The position numbers and the translations under genes were made by a program. From the NCBI GenBank assembly GCA_964017235.1, contig OZ024936.1:89192537-89256536 (forward strand): a DNA stretch of 64,000 nucleotides, read 5' to 3'. Each line of letters opens with the position of its first letter. Position 1 is the first letter of the stretch. Shown here one piece after another: positions 36,401-44,715 of this stretch. The notes under the pieces were generated by a model that saw only the letters and a program-made list of their open reading frames with translations, was not told where the DNA came from and made no database searches. Source of the DNA: Sabellastarte sp. h YS-2021 (lineage: Eukaryota; Annelida; Polychaeta; Sabellida; Sabellidae).

Positions 36401-39400
36401 AGAGCCAAATGGCTTAGTTTTGAGACCATGGTTCAGAAAGAGAATTGTTTTTAAATTTTATTAAGCCAATGGATGTGCATGGATCACAAATCAGAGAAGA
36501 TGTGAAATCAAGGAAATATTAAGACGGAGAAGCTCTGCCAAATAAATAGATTTTAAGCCCTTTCCTACCTGTGACCTTACTTGCCTATTCAGATTAGCAT
36601 ATACCCTCTAAATAAAGTCTTTCTGCCCTATCAGACACTAACACGGATACAGACTTCCTTCTGGAAATAGAACTATCCCTTCTTGGACATCAGTCCCTCA
36701 GAGGATGTCTACTTGAATTTGGCACTTTATAAATGTTTCATACTTAGATAATGTTATAGAGGAAGTACTATGGGTATTCAAAGGTATTTCATTTAAGAGA
36801 CTAGGAGAATCATCGAAAAAGCTATTTTAGACCGTTTTCAGACCTCTCAGTTGAAGGCTCGAAAGCAGGAAGCGTTAGGAAGGTATTATTAGGTCTACTG
36901 TCTGGTGTTATATTTACTGACATACAGAGTATGGTAAGGGTCAAAATGCTATGGTAATCATTGAGTCCAAGAATAAATGAAGCAAGTTGGTTGATTTTGA
37001 ACAAAAATCTTCATGTGATGGGGAGTGAATTCAGTCGTTTTTGGGAGTGGTGTAAATATACTGGCTAGTAACGTGACTGGTTTGGAATAAACTGCAATTT
37101 GTCTGAATTCAGGCCTAGTCTCACATTTGAAATTTTGTGATTACAAGATTTTCCAATGCAAAAAAAAATTTTTATAAAATGTGTGCAAAAGGGTATTTGT
37201 CACCAATAGTCTACTTTGAGACTAAAGGGTCACATGACATAGAAAAACACTGTGGTTATTTGATAGCATCCAAGCTTAGTCCTAGCTACGTCACTCTTTG
37301 TAATATCCACTAAACTAGTCCCACTCATAGCTGAGGCAACAGGCTAGTCCATGACTTTTTCATAAGACTAGATAAGTAAGCTTGAGACCTTTTGTAAAGC
37401 TATCTCCAGAATTCTCATACCGACTGATTTTCTAAAGTAAGTTAACACCAACTACAAATATGATATTGGAAAAAAAACAATTACACACTAACCTAAAACC
37501 ATGGCAACAACCCGGTGGTAAAAGTTTGGAGAAACATAATAACTCTCTTCATAAATTCTTGGAACTATCCAATCTGATGTAATCGAATAAGGACTTTTAT
37601 AGCGTTTAATCTGCATCATTTTGTTTCTTAGGGGATTTACGTCGTTCTCGACACTGTACACATCATATCACGACGGGTTGTTGGAAGGGCAGAGAAAACC
37701 AGTACATACAGTCAAGGTTCTGTACTGTAAACTGCTGACCAATGGCAAGCAAGTACCAGGTTTCCCATTTGAGGCCTGGCTGGGGTTCGAACTCCGATCT
37801 CAGAGGTGGGAGGCGAGAGTGTTACCACTCTGCCACCATGGCCCCATTTGATCTGCATCATGGGACAAACTCTAAGACACAACTAAGCATATTGAATAAG
37901 AGTCGTTCCATTAACAAACATAAGGAGGAAGGGTGGCTAAGGAGGATGGGCTTGTGAAAACAGGTAGTTGGTAAAATTGTTACTAATAAAACATGTATTT
38001 ATAAGTAATTATACCAAATGGTATTTGCCAACATATATGTAATATTTGCCTTTCAACCGTTATAGCTATATTTCCTTTTGATGTTTTTGTTTTTAGAATT
38101 ACCAAAATGTCCTCATGGAGATATCCCATTGCCAAATGTGTTTTGCGGGAGAGGTCTAAACAGACAGGACTGCCCTGATGGGTACCGCTGTAATATACAC
38201 CCAGCTGATCAATATGCGGTGTGCTGCCTTCAAAGTAAGACCATTTTCATTATTGTTTCCCAAAATATTAAAAAGGTAAGACCCAATTTGCAATGTTACA
38301 CAAGTGTTCCCTGTAACGAGGACATTGTGGTGTGTGGCCATGGGTAACAATAGAACCTTTATTTTGGGGAGCCTGTAACCACAATAATCAGAAGAGTCTG
38401 GAGTCAATGCACCCTGGATGTGGCACTCCTAAAACTTCCTTCATTTTTTGGTAAGGCCTATGTTTACAGGAGTTAATCGTGGAGGTGGAATTTAGAACAT
38501 TTCAAAACTTTGTGTGCATTGACAGAAAGTTTAGAGTCTCTGAAGTTTACACACAGAAGTGAAGCAGTAATTACAGGAATATAAGTCGTTTAAGAAAATT
38601 GCCTATAAATATAAATAATACCACTTGTGATGTGTACCAGGGTATTAAGTATAGGTTAATGGCCAAGTAAGTGGCCAATATTTGAAAATAATGGATTGTT
38701 TACGAGGTCTCGAATGTGTAAAAAGCGCTTCTACATATGGATTGTTTACGAGGTCCAGAAGGAACAAAGTCAACAAACCATTATTTTCAAATCTTGGACA
38801 CTTATAAGGATATTAACCTATTTAAATTACACGCCTTCCTTAATTTGTAATTTTAAAGATGTTGTTTCTTGTCATTACTTTTACTTTTTATACATGCTAT
38901 ATTTCTGGTATATTCACGGGTTTTATGATCATTTTAGTTGAAATAAAAGTAAAAGATGATATTTTTTAGAAATGTGTAAAAAGGGCTTCTATATATGGTC
39001 ATAACCACTGCGTGGAACAACTTCCAAATTAATGAAAGATATTTGACACTTTTAAACACAACTCACCGATGTAATTTAACCTGGATTTTCTCACACTTTT
39101 GGATAAATATGACCACTCAGACATTCATTCATTCACTGGATGGTTGAGTTTGTTAAGTCCCCAACCATTATGCCATACAGGTTGAAAACTGGAGTCACAT
39201 TATAAAAAAATCCAGATTTAATTTTCTTTGACATTATTTGAGTTTGCTGAGATGAAACCTCAAAAAAACATGATTATAATGCGAATACCCTACAGACTAG
39301 TAAAGATTTCCGGCGAGTTGTGGGTAGTTGAGAATAAAATCCGAACTGTCAAGACTCTTCTGCCACAAACCAAGAAGGAGGTGAAACAAGGTGAGAAAAA

Positions 39401-39924
39401 GGAAGACCACCTAGACAATTCACTGAGAACAAGTAACAATCACAACATGTTAGCGACTGGCCTGACAAATGACCTATGACAACTGAGAGCCACCCGTTGT
39501 TGTGAATTGCCAGCATGATCTTCAAAGATGACGAAAACCCATGACAACTTTGAACAGCATGTTGTTGTAGCAGGAAGGAGAATGATGAAGAGGGTTGGAG
39601 ACAACAATATGAGATAAATGTAGAAATTTATTAAGATTAAAGGAAAATATTCTACCTTTAAATTTTCACCATTAAATATTACCATAGTCTGATCTGGGAA
39701 AGTCTTGGATCACAGGATACTGTAACACTTCAGATCAATTTTCATTACATACTATATTTTCAGGCATTTGTGACCTGCCCCCTGATTCAGGATGTGGAAT
39801 GAAAAAGAAGACAAGGTGGTATTACGACAAAAAATCAGGGTGCAAAAAATTCATCTACTCAGGAAAGGGAGGAAACAAGAACAACTTTAAAAGCAAGAAG
39901 GCTTGCCAAAAAGAATGTGCATAA
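21336..39924 (+). CDS. Multi-Kunitz / lustrin-like secreted protease-inhibitor gene (spliced, 9 exons traced)
   Basis: Nine exons joined in phase give about 535 residues: lustrin/WAP-like domain, Kunitz K1-K6, Cys-rich linker, second lustrin-like domain, Kunitz K7, stop at 39922-39924. Kunitz domains have six cysteines in three disulfides and block serine proteases through the residue after Cys2 (P1). Here P1 is Glu, Glu, Arg, Asp, Pro, Lys and Gly in order, so only K3 and K6 look like trypsin-type inhibitors. The protein should be secreted, but no convincing signal exon was found. A hydrophobic stretch just before exon 1 (MSIDTVVIYISYICLLIHVS) is a possible alternative N-terminus. Introns hold SINEs, a gypsy element and minisatellites. 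A papilin-like or shell-matrix role is possible but unproven. Confidence 0.9.
21486..21690 (+). repeat. Interspersed repeat family C, copy in intron 1
   Basis: Begins CCCCCGCCAAGGAGGTTATA and contains AACAAGATAACTCAAAAACTTATGGG. Related copies are at 35.55 and 55.94 kb. It starts 19 bases after the exon 1 donor. Confidence 0.7.
21918..22244 (+). CDS. Exon 2: Kunitz domains K1 and K2
   Basis: Acceptor TTCTTTCAG, donor GTTGGT, phases 1-1, 109 codons. K1 has GPCEAYIPSWFYN and EFIYGGC; K2 has GPCEALIQRWFYN and KFTYGGC; all twelve cysteines are present. P1 is Glu in both, unusual for a trypsin-type inhibitor. Confidence 0.95.
22471..22912. repeat. Intronic minisatellite, about 33-34 bp unit
   Basis: Unit: CCTTCACTGATACTTCTTTA then TACTGAATCCCCAA. 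Two copies at 22471-22538 and about five at 22708-22912, separated by about 160 bp of unrelated sequence inserted in a unit. Confidence 0.88.
22913..23860. other. Intron sequence, nothing recognised
   Basis: AT-rich intron of the Kunitz gene. No further Kunitz exon could be read here in either strand. Confidence 0.5.
23880..24320. repeat. GC-rich tandem repeat, about 190-215 bp unit, two copies plus a partial
   Basis: GGGTCAGCCGGGTCC or close variants recur near 23893, 24109 and 24295. AGAGCCACATCAATCCG(T/C) and AGAGACCTCCCT recur near 23976 and 24168. Markedly more GC-rich than the surrounding intron. Confidence 0.8.
24396..24422 (+). repeat. Poly-G tract (27 bases with one A)
   Basis: Fourteen G, one A, then twelve G, preceded by TAGAA. 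Such a tract can fold into a G-quadruplex and is prone to assembly error. Confidence 0.9.
25616..26144 (-). repeat. 3' LTR of the intronic gypsy element
   Basis: 529 bp, with terminal inverted repeat TGTAGCGAC...GTCGCTACA. Its outer U3 matches the stub at 29214-29290 with a few substitutions until the deletion point. Confidence 0.92.
26145..26160 (-). promoter_or_regulatory. Polypurine tract of the gypsy element
   Basis: On the minus strand GGGAGATGGGGGGAAA directly precedes the TGTAG of the 3' LTR. This is the plus-strand priming site expected at this place. Confidence 0.9.
26161..27206 (-). other. Non-coding 3' part of the gypsy element
   Basis: AT-rich, no domain. Contains a diverged tandem pair of about 108 bp (GATCTGCCG...CAACTCxGGAACTAGAACAA) near 26619 and 26726. 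Confidence 0.6.
27207..28405 (-). pseudogene. Gypsy integrase
   Basis: The minus strand reads in order: HHCC zinc module (HEQKCSGHFG...WCMKCEKC, about 28400-28270), core strand with first catalytic Asp (VGIDILSPLP), then the second Asp in IHSDQGSQFE (about 28010). The catalytic Glu follows in NGFIERYNRTLE (about 27920), and then a GPY/F module (SLWTGPWVI, RYVHHERLKP). Integrase joins element cDNA to the chromosome. The first part and the part from about 28027 downward are in different frames, with a one-base shift between the first and second catalytic Asp, so it is inactive. Confidence 0.92.
28406..29192 (-). pseudogene. Gypsy RNase H and pol linker
   Basis: From 29192 the minus strand gives FVLDTDASGVGVGAVLSQ (first RNase H Asp), RRELLAVAEAVKHFHHYLYG (catalytic Glu) and RSDHGSLRWL (third Asp). 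After about 28960 the text shifts frame and continues as the linker toward the integrase zinc module. RNase H degrades the RNA strand during reverse transcription. The reverse-transcriptase palm that should precede it is absent because of the deletion at 29.21 kb. Confidence 0.88.
29214..29290 (-). repeat. Stub of the 5' LTR of the gypsy element
   Basis: Matches the outer end of the 3' LTR (26068-26144) at about 90% identity, then stops at the RNase H junction. Confidence 0.9.
29295..30133. other. Intron sequence before exon 3
   Basis: Stretches with CTTAG(A)CTAAG-like motifs (about 29480-29990) resemble text near 36220 and 37085, possibly an old dispersed repeat. No gene seen. Confidence 0.35.
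30134..30287 (+). CDS. Exon 3: Kunitz K3 (P1 Arg)
   Basis: Acceptor CTTTTGCAG, donor GTAAGC, phases 1-2. Reads ACTLPPETGPCRGAFPRWYF, then KKFTYGGCQGN and CRER; Cys6 is supplied by exon 4. The P1 residue is Arg, P1' Gly: the most trypsin-inhibitor-like of the set with K6. Confidence 0.95.
30675..30839 (+). CDS. Exon 4: Kunitz K4 (P1 Asp)
   Basis: Acceptor TTTTGCAG, donor GTATCT, phases 2-2. Begins with Cys6 of K3, then TCDLPADVGPCDADIPRWFYN and FSYGGCEGN. Cys6 of K4 is in exon 5, the same intron position as between exons 3 and 4, showing the two exons arose by duplication. Confidence 0.95.
30840..32029. other. Intron 4
   Basis: No further exon or repeat family recognised. Confidence 0.5.
32030..32164 (+). 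CDS. Exon 5: first part of Kunitz K5 (P1 Pro)
   Basis: Acceptor TATTTTAG, donor GTAATT, phases 2-2. Reads CDLPMEAGPCPSNVPSWYYN, then FQYGGCKGNAN; the last two cysteines are in exon 6. A Pro at P1 is not expected to give normal inhibition. Confidence 0.93.
32618..32849 (+). mobile_element. tRNA-derived SINE (copy 4), intronic
   Basis: Full-length + copy with intact A-box-like (GGCAGAGTGGT) and B-box-like (GGTTCGGTTCC) segments. Target duplication TTAAAACCAGAC at 32606-32617 and 32850-32861. Confidence 0.93.
32862..34500. other. Intron sequence with a retroposon tail near its end
   Basis: No exon seen. Near 34136-34165 AATAAAAATG is followed by repeated AATTAAATTAAATT, which looks like the 3' tail of a degenerate LINE or retroposed RNA. 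Confidence 0.4.
34501..34804 (+). CDS. Exon 6: end of K5, Kunitz K6 (P1 Lys), Cys-rich linker
   Basis: Acceptor AACAACAG, donor GTAAGT, phases 2-0. Completes K5 (FISKDACLKTC), then K6 (CHLRPKTGPCKAKKTRWYYN, FIYGGCQGNGNNF). A linker of CxxC pairs follows (CEECKECKNVHCPAGL, CPHKKCKCHCPC). K6 has Lys at P1, as in BPTI. Confidence 0.95.
35546..35990 (+). repeat. Interspersed repeat family C (intronic copy)
   Basis: Contains GCGTTTGTTTGT, ATAACTTGAAAAGTCATGGA, GGATTTTGATGAAACTTTCA and a GATCCxGA run. It ends in CTGAGCTCTCCAAGTGCTTT followed by ATT repeats, the recognisable end of this repeat type. Confidence 0.75.
36041..36131 (+). CDS. Exon 7: second half of Cys-rich linker
   Basis: Acceptor TTCATAATAG, donor GTAGGA, phases 0-1, 30 codons with six cysteines (KPKCSPEETC, VMCKGLYPCPYAADC). 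The pattern is somewhat like antistasin or TIL-type cysteine modules, but not enough to name. Confidence 0.8.
36132..38096. other. Intron 7
   Basis: Holds SINE copy 5 (37620-37850). Two similar stretches near 36290 and 37225 (GACA(C/T)AGAAAA-CAC, TAAGCTT) suggest an old repeat. No exon seen. Confidence 0.45.
37620..37850 (-). mobile_element. tRNA-derived SINE (copy 5), intronic
   Basis: Full-length minus copy. Target duplication ATCTGCATCAT at 37609-37619 and 37851-37861. It inserted into an older LINE-3'-UTR-like repeat (TTTTATAGCGTTTAATCTGC). Confidence 0.92.
38097..38234 (+). CDS. Exon 8: second lustrin/WAP-like domain
   Basis: Acceptor TTTTTAG, donor GTAAGA, phases 1-1. Reads KCPHGDIPLPNVFCGRG, DCPDGYRCNIHP and YAVCC, the same cysteine spacing and phase as exon 1 with one or two inserted residues, so the two exons are paralogous. 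Confidence 0.93.
38640..39075 (+). repeat. Dispersed repeat family B, copy 1 (intronic)
   Basis: Shares GGTTAAT(A/G)GCC..GTAAGTG, AATAATGGATTG, GGCTTCTATATATGGTC and GATATTTGACACTTTTAA with copies at 44.29 (+) and 53.89 kb (-). Unclassified. Confidence 0.65.
39764..39924 (+). CDS. Exon 9: terminal Kunitz K7 lacking Cys4
   Basis: Acceptor ATTTTCAG, phase 1, stop TAA at 39922-39924. Reads ICDLPPDSGCGMKKKTRWYY and KKFIYSGKGGNKNNF, ending CQKEC. Cys1, 2, 3, 5 and 6 are present, but the position of Cys4 (YGGC in the other domains) is Lys, and one residue is missing before Cys2. The Cys2-Cys4 disulfide that holds the inhibitory loop cannot form. The domain is very Lys-rich. Confidence 0.94.
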
Positions 39925-39956
39925 TGCTTGTACTATTTACTTAAATTTAAGTAATG

Positions 39957-39962
39957 AATAAA
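39957..39962 (+). terminator. Poly(A) signal of the Kunitz gene
   Basis: AATAAA 33 bases after the stop codon, followed by T/GT-rich sequence. Confidence 0.8.
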
Positions 39963-39974
39963 GTTTATTTCATC

Positions 39975-40879
39975 CTATGAAATAGAGTTTCTTTTTTTGG
40001 CGTGTGCTTAAACGCGTTTTACACTTGTATAAAAACTGTGACAACAAAGATACTTGAAACAAAAACAAGCCAGTAAGTACAAAAACAAATCAGTTTAAAT
40101 AACCAACATCTTTGCCAGTGTGTGTATTTATGTTATAATATCTAGGTGAATGTTGATTTACATCAGGTAACTAGTTAGAAGTCTGTTTGGCCAAAAATAT
40201 AGTCATGAAGCAAAAACAATTTTAACACCAAAAAAGGTGTTGACTCATTATGACCAAAACCTACCAAGTAGATGTATTTCCGTATGGTCTTAATGTGGTT
40301 ATGTCCCTTATCTTGCCAAGTTAAGAACACCAATTGACTTTCTTCAATAACTCACTGAGCATAAATGAAGCTAATCAAACACTACATACTGAAAAGTGGA
40401 AAATAAACTGCTTTACCACAAACCACCAAAATTCATCCATCTCAGTGCACACAAAGCAATACCTTTGATTACTGCAACGAGACTGCGAAGTCAAGGTGAG
40501 GGTTTAATGTCATGTCCAACAGCCAGGGTTCTATTGGCACAGACACTCAGTATTGCTACTTGTAGGCAGAGACACTGCAGTGTTAAGCAATATTTGCCTG
40601 GAATGAACCATAGGATCAAGTGCAAACCAATCGAGATATTTTAAAATAGGGATGGCTTTGTCTCTTCTATTGAAAAATGACAAATAAATCAAAAATAATA
40701 CTGCTATAATTTATGACCTAGACCAGATTGACACCATCCCAATAGAACCCAACCATTCCCAGAGGAACCCAATCATTAGCAGAGATTTGCAGTATGTGTG
40801 GACAGGTGTTCAAAAAGAGTATGAAATATACGAACAGGCAGGATCATTTATGTGTCAATGAAGGACGTCTTTTGTTGGG
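39975..40879. other. Intergenic between Kunitz gene and integrase relic
   Basis: No gene recognised. About 40490-40600 weakly resembles 54275-54375 (GGxTTTAA.AT, CCAGGGT..), possibly an old repeat. Confidence 0.4.
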
Positions 40880-41460
40880 GAAATTATGTAGTTGTTTCAA
40901 CAACAGGTCCTGGATGAACTCCATAAAGCACACACTGAAGTCAACCAGATGAACTGGCTAGGATCTATGTTTGGTTGTTATCCACTGATCATTAGATAGA
41001 AAACGTAGCAAGATCCTGTACAGGCTATGGCAAAATAATCAAAAACAGGAAGAAAAGCCAACTACATCCATGGATTTACCCTAAACAGCTGAGAAAGAGT
41101 CCATATTATTATGCTTGTCAATTTGAGGTTGATTTCAAGGACATGCGTATATTCTGATTCAAGATGCTTATAGTAAGTGGCCAGAAGAAGCAATAATGAA
41201 ATCAACATAAATATTTGCCCCAACTGATAGGCTAAAGTCTTCATTTCTAAGATTTGGAATAACTCTAGAATGGTTTCTGACTATGGTCAACAGCTGTGAA
41301 ATGTTCCAAAAATTGTGTCAAAAATGTGGCATTAGGTGCCATACATTATCTCCATGGCATCCAGCATTTAACGATCAAGCTGAACGTTTAGTCCAGTCCC
41401 TGAAATCACACATAAAACTAGACAAGATTTTATTAAAGTACATAAATTCAGTTTCATGCC
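40880..41460 (+). pseudogene. Degenerate Ty3/gypsy integrase fragment
   Basis: In mixed + frames: CTGYGK, LHPWIYPKQ, VDFKDMRIF, DAYSKWPEEA, SSFLRFGI, then FQKLCQKCGIRCHTLSPWHP and QAERLVQSLKS. These match the order of integrase blocks (post-zinc, first Asp strand, YSKWPE, GI-H-PYHP, NG-AER). Several frame changes and lost catalytic residues make it a relic, of a different lineage from the 27 kb element. Confidence 0.7.
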
Positions 41461-41594
41461 ACCCAAAGGAGAGATTTGTTAGTTTCACAGACACTAATAT
41501 CTAAATTGTATTCATTGAAACCAAATTTAAGACTGACAGCTGGCAGTGGGGAGAAGAGGAGTAGAGAAAACAGGAACAATTTGAAGAAGTAATT

Positions 41595-41830
41595 CAGGGG
41601 CCACGGTGGCAGAGTGGTAACACTCTCGCCTCCCACCTCTGAGGCCGGGGTTCCATCCCTGCACGGGCCCCACTGGGAAAGCTGGTAGTTGCTTGCCGTT
41701 GGTCGGCAGTTTACAGTACACAACCCTAGCGAACTCTATGTACTGGTTTCCTCTGCCCTTCCAACTACCCGTCGTGATATGACCTGTACAGTGTTGAAAG
41801 CGACGTTAAACCCCAAATAAACAAATAAAC
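41595..41830 (+). mobile_element. tRNA-derived SINE (copy 6)
   Basis: Full-length + copy starting GGGGCCACGGTGGCAGAG. Target duplication AAGAAGTAATT at 41584-41594 and 41831-41841. Close to the consensus, so young. Confidence 0.95.
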
Positions 41831-41841
41831 AAGAAGTAATT

Positions 41842-42628
41842 AAGAAAACAGGACCTGTGGCAGACAACATCAGAGTGTCTAAATGTTGCCAACTAGAGTA
41901 AACAAACAGAAGAAACAATCTCTTTAAGGCTTCATCAACATTAGACAACCAGCTACTAGTAATGTCTGTACCATCATTACAACACCAATTAATGAAGAAA
42001 CTGTCAACACTAATGTTTCCTAGTCTAATCCTCAACAACAGGACCCTGCTGTAAAAATTTCGCCACATATATCCTGTGAATTTTTAACTAATTGCTTCAA
42101 AAATGATGGTGAAAAATGTGATGTGTTCTGTTCCCATAAATATTGTACATTTCCACATAGTAATTTAGACACTGACAAAATGCTGTGTATTCAGGCAGAA
42201 AATATGTTTTAAAATTAACTGTATTCTATTATATATTACGTAGAATAAAGAAGTTATTGTTCAACCACCAAAAATGCAAAATACATATTGTACTTTATAT
42301 GTATGCTAAATATTACTATGAAATAAAAACTTTTGTTTTCTTTTTAATTTATTAATGATCAATGTCTAGCTCTGAAATGTGGTCGATCATAAGGTATTGT
42401 AAAACAATGCTTGTGAAGCTTAAGTAGTGTTATTATTGACAGCCTTAGTTTGTATTGCATTATTTCGATCTTGAAAGATTTTGTGTCTTAATATTTTGCA
42501 AATGTGATTGTGCAATAATTGTTTGATCATGCATTGATAATATTAAAAAAATGCTGAAGGAAACTTCCACACATTGAACATGTAGCGTGTTTTCTATATT
42601 TACTGAAATATAATTTCTAAACTGCACA
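41842..42628. other. Upstream region of the GT61 gene
   Basis: AT-rich with no clear core promoter; nothing else recognised. Confidence 0.4.
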
Positions 42629-43933
42629 ATGTGTAAATTGAAAAGTTTTTTCTGGCTTTTAGTTTCAGCAGGATTATTTGAAATTATTTTTGTGTACTTT
42701 GTTAATCCTGCCAATAAACTGCACATCAAACATTCAAGTTATTTCAATTTTGATGCGTCAAAAAGTTATTCAAAAAGTTGCTGCACTGGCAGCAAGAGAA
42801 ATAAAAATCAATCATATAGATGTATCAGATATGAAAATGTTTATCTACCACCACAAAAGAACTGCCAGAGTAGAGAATGTGGCCTGGCAGTACAATATAT
42901 AGCCAAAGAACAGTTGGTTTGCAAACAATATCCAATTAAGGCAAGTAGATATGACATGGTTATGCACTGGAACATTTGTTCAACGAATGTGATGATACAT
43001 TGCTCCAAGGTGGTTGATGTTGCAATTCTTCCAAGGAGAGTTTTATACCCTGGAAACATTGGACACTTCACTTATGATGTATTAGGAAATATTGTTGTAT
43101 TAAAACATGCCATAGATAAAGATGGAATATCTGCTTCTGGTGACCAAAGTCCTGACAATGTGGCCTTAATCATACCTCCTAATGTACACCAATTGTTGAT
43201 GTTGAACTTCAAAAGCTTTCTCCAGGCTTTGGGGATTAAGAACACTGTACAACTGGGATCTCTTGAAAGCTCGTTTATGTGTTTTAAGGCAGTTTATTTA
43301 CCTGATCACGAAAGAAGTACTCCTTTGACAAAAGATGATATCCATTTCTTTCAAAACTATTTTAATGTCTCTGCTAATAATTGCAAAGTGGAAAATCAGT
43401 TTACCATACTTCAAAGGCAGGGTGAAAGATCATTTGAAAATATTAGCAGTCTCATTGATTTAGCTAAATCCAGTGGGTTTTCCAATGTGGTTGTTGTTTT
43501 CTTTGAAAATATGACCCTACAAGAACAAATGCAGACAGCATATTGCTCCAAGATATTTATGGGGGTTCAAGGAGCAGGAATGACTTGGTCCCACTTTCTA
43601 CCAACAAATGGTGTTTTGATTGAAATTGGCTATCAGCTTTGGAAAAATTACCTTTATAGTAATAAAGTTAAATTGGCAGGGCGCCATGACATCAAAAACT
43701 TTAATGTAAAGTGTTCAGGAATCATTTCGCAGACCCTATGGCAAAGATATGCAACAAAGCACAATGTCAGTGGTGTACTAGATGAAGAAAAGAAACAGCT
43801 CATCTTAGCACTGGATGCAAAGAATGATGAATTAAGGTATGGGGAAACCATTTGGAAACATGCCAGTTGCCTTTGTGAAGAGAAGCATTTAGGAAGAGTT
43901 TTCAAAAGTGTGAAACGTGTTCTGTTTCAGTGA
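42629..43933 (+). CDS. GT61-family glycosyltransferase (EOGT/POMGNT2-like), intronless
   Basis: An uninterrupted 434-residue frame starts at ATG 42629. Residues 6-25 are a hydrophobic signal-anchor after a short basic tail, giving a type II Golgi/ER membrane protein with a lumenal catalytic domain. GT61 landmarks are PGNIGHFTYD (about 141-150), the ILQRQGERSFENISSLIDLA block (260-279), LQEQMQTAYCSKIFMGVQGAG (297-317) and the FLPTNGVLIEI segment (323-333). Family members move GlcNAc or xylose from UDP-sugars to proteins or glycans; substrate here is unknown. Length is short compared with EOGT (about 525) but fits smaller GT61 members. The absence of introns suggests a retrogene or a lineage-specific intronless expansion. 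A poly(A) signal follows at 44092. Confidence 0.88.
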   Translation: MCKLKSFFWLLVSAGLFEIIFVYFVNPANKLHIKHSSYFNFDASKSYSKSCCTGSKRNKNQSYRCIRYENVYLPPQKNCQSRECGLAVQYIAKEQLVCKQYPIKASRYDMVMHWNICSTNVMIHCSKVVDVAILPRRVLYPGNIGHFTYDVLGNIVVLKHAIDKDGISASGDQSPDNVALIIPPNVHQLLMLNFKSFLQALGIKNTVQLGSLESSFMCFKAVYLPDHERSTPLTKDDIHFFQNYFNVSANNCKVENQFTILQRQGERSFENISSLIDLAKSSGFSNVVVVFFENMTLQEQMQTAYCSKIFMGVQGAGMTWSHFLPTNGVLIEIGYQLWKNYLYSNKVKLAGRHDIKNFNVKCSGIISQTLWQRYATKHNVSGVLDEEKKQLILALDAKNDELRYGETIWKHASCLCEEKHLGRVFKSVKRVLFQ

Positions 43934-44091
43934 TACATCACTTTGTATGAGATCTGAAATATTTTGTTAGTATTTTAAGTGTTTTGTTGGCATTTTAAGA
44001 GCTAGAGCTGAATTATTTTGTACACTTTCTATATAGCTGTCAATCAATATAGTTATCAAAATTTAATTTTACAAGGCTTATTACCACACTC

Positions 44092-44097
44092 AATAAA
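44092..44097 (+). terminator. Poly(A) signal of the GT61 gene
   Basis: AATAAA about 160 bases after the TGA at 43931-43933. Confidence 0.6.
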
Positions 44098-44284
44098 AAT
44101 GGCTGAAAGTACACAACTTAATGTGTTCTTGTCAAAACATTTAGAATTTTGGCCAGAATTTTATTTCAGATGATTATCATACATAGTTCATAAATTTTAT
44201 TATAATGTTCATAAAAAGAACATCCCTTTTATATATATGTAGAGATATTGTTAGGTATATTTCAATGTCATGTAATTATTCAAA

Positions 44285-44715
44285 CTTTGAAAGTAATGGA
44301 TTGTTGGCTAGATCAGAATGGGACTGAGTCTATTATTTCAACCTATTAAAATTACACCGCTTCCTAAATTTGATATTATCAGGGTGTTGTTTAACATCAC
44401 TTTTTGTTTCTTTTTATTTCTATACTTCTGGTTTGTTTTGATTTATTCAGTTTTTATGTAATATAATCTATAAATATATTAGAGACATAGTGTAAAAGGG
44501 AGACAGGCCCTCTAATGCACTGGAATTGAAAAGGGAACAGTCCAAAACTAGGGGACTATATGGTCATTTAGGTAAACAAAAAGTGAAAAGATTTCATTAA
44601 AATATTTCGCTGAAAGGGTTTCTATTTTTGGTCACAGTTACTTAGTGGAATAACTGTCCATTATGGAAAAAATATTGGGCATTTTTGACAATTTGGTGTA
44701 ATAATTCCAACTGTA
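44285..44715 (+). repeat. Dispersed repeat family B, copy 2
   Basis: Shares AATGGATTG, AACCTATTAAAATTACACC, GGTTTCTATTTTTGGTCA and ATATTGGGCATTTTTGAC with the copies at 38.64 and 53.89 kb, more diverged. Confidence 0.6.

Noticed and set aside
40396-40644. 82-residue open frame as a gene
   Set aside because: No domain; region resembles an old dispersed repeat also near 54.3 kb.
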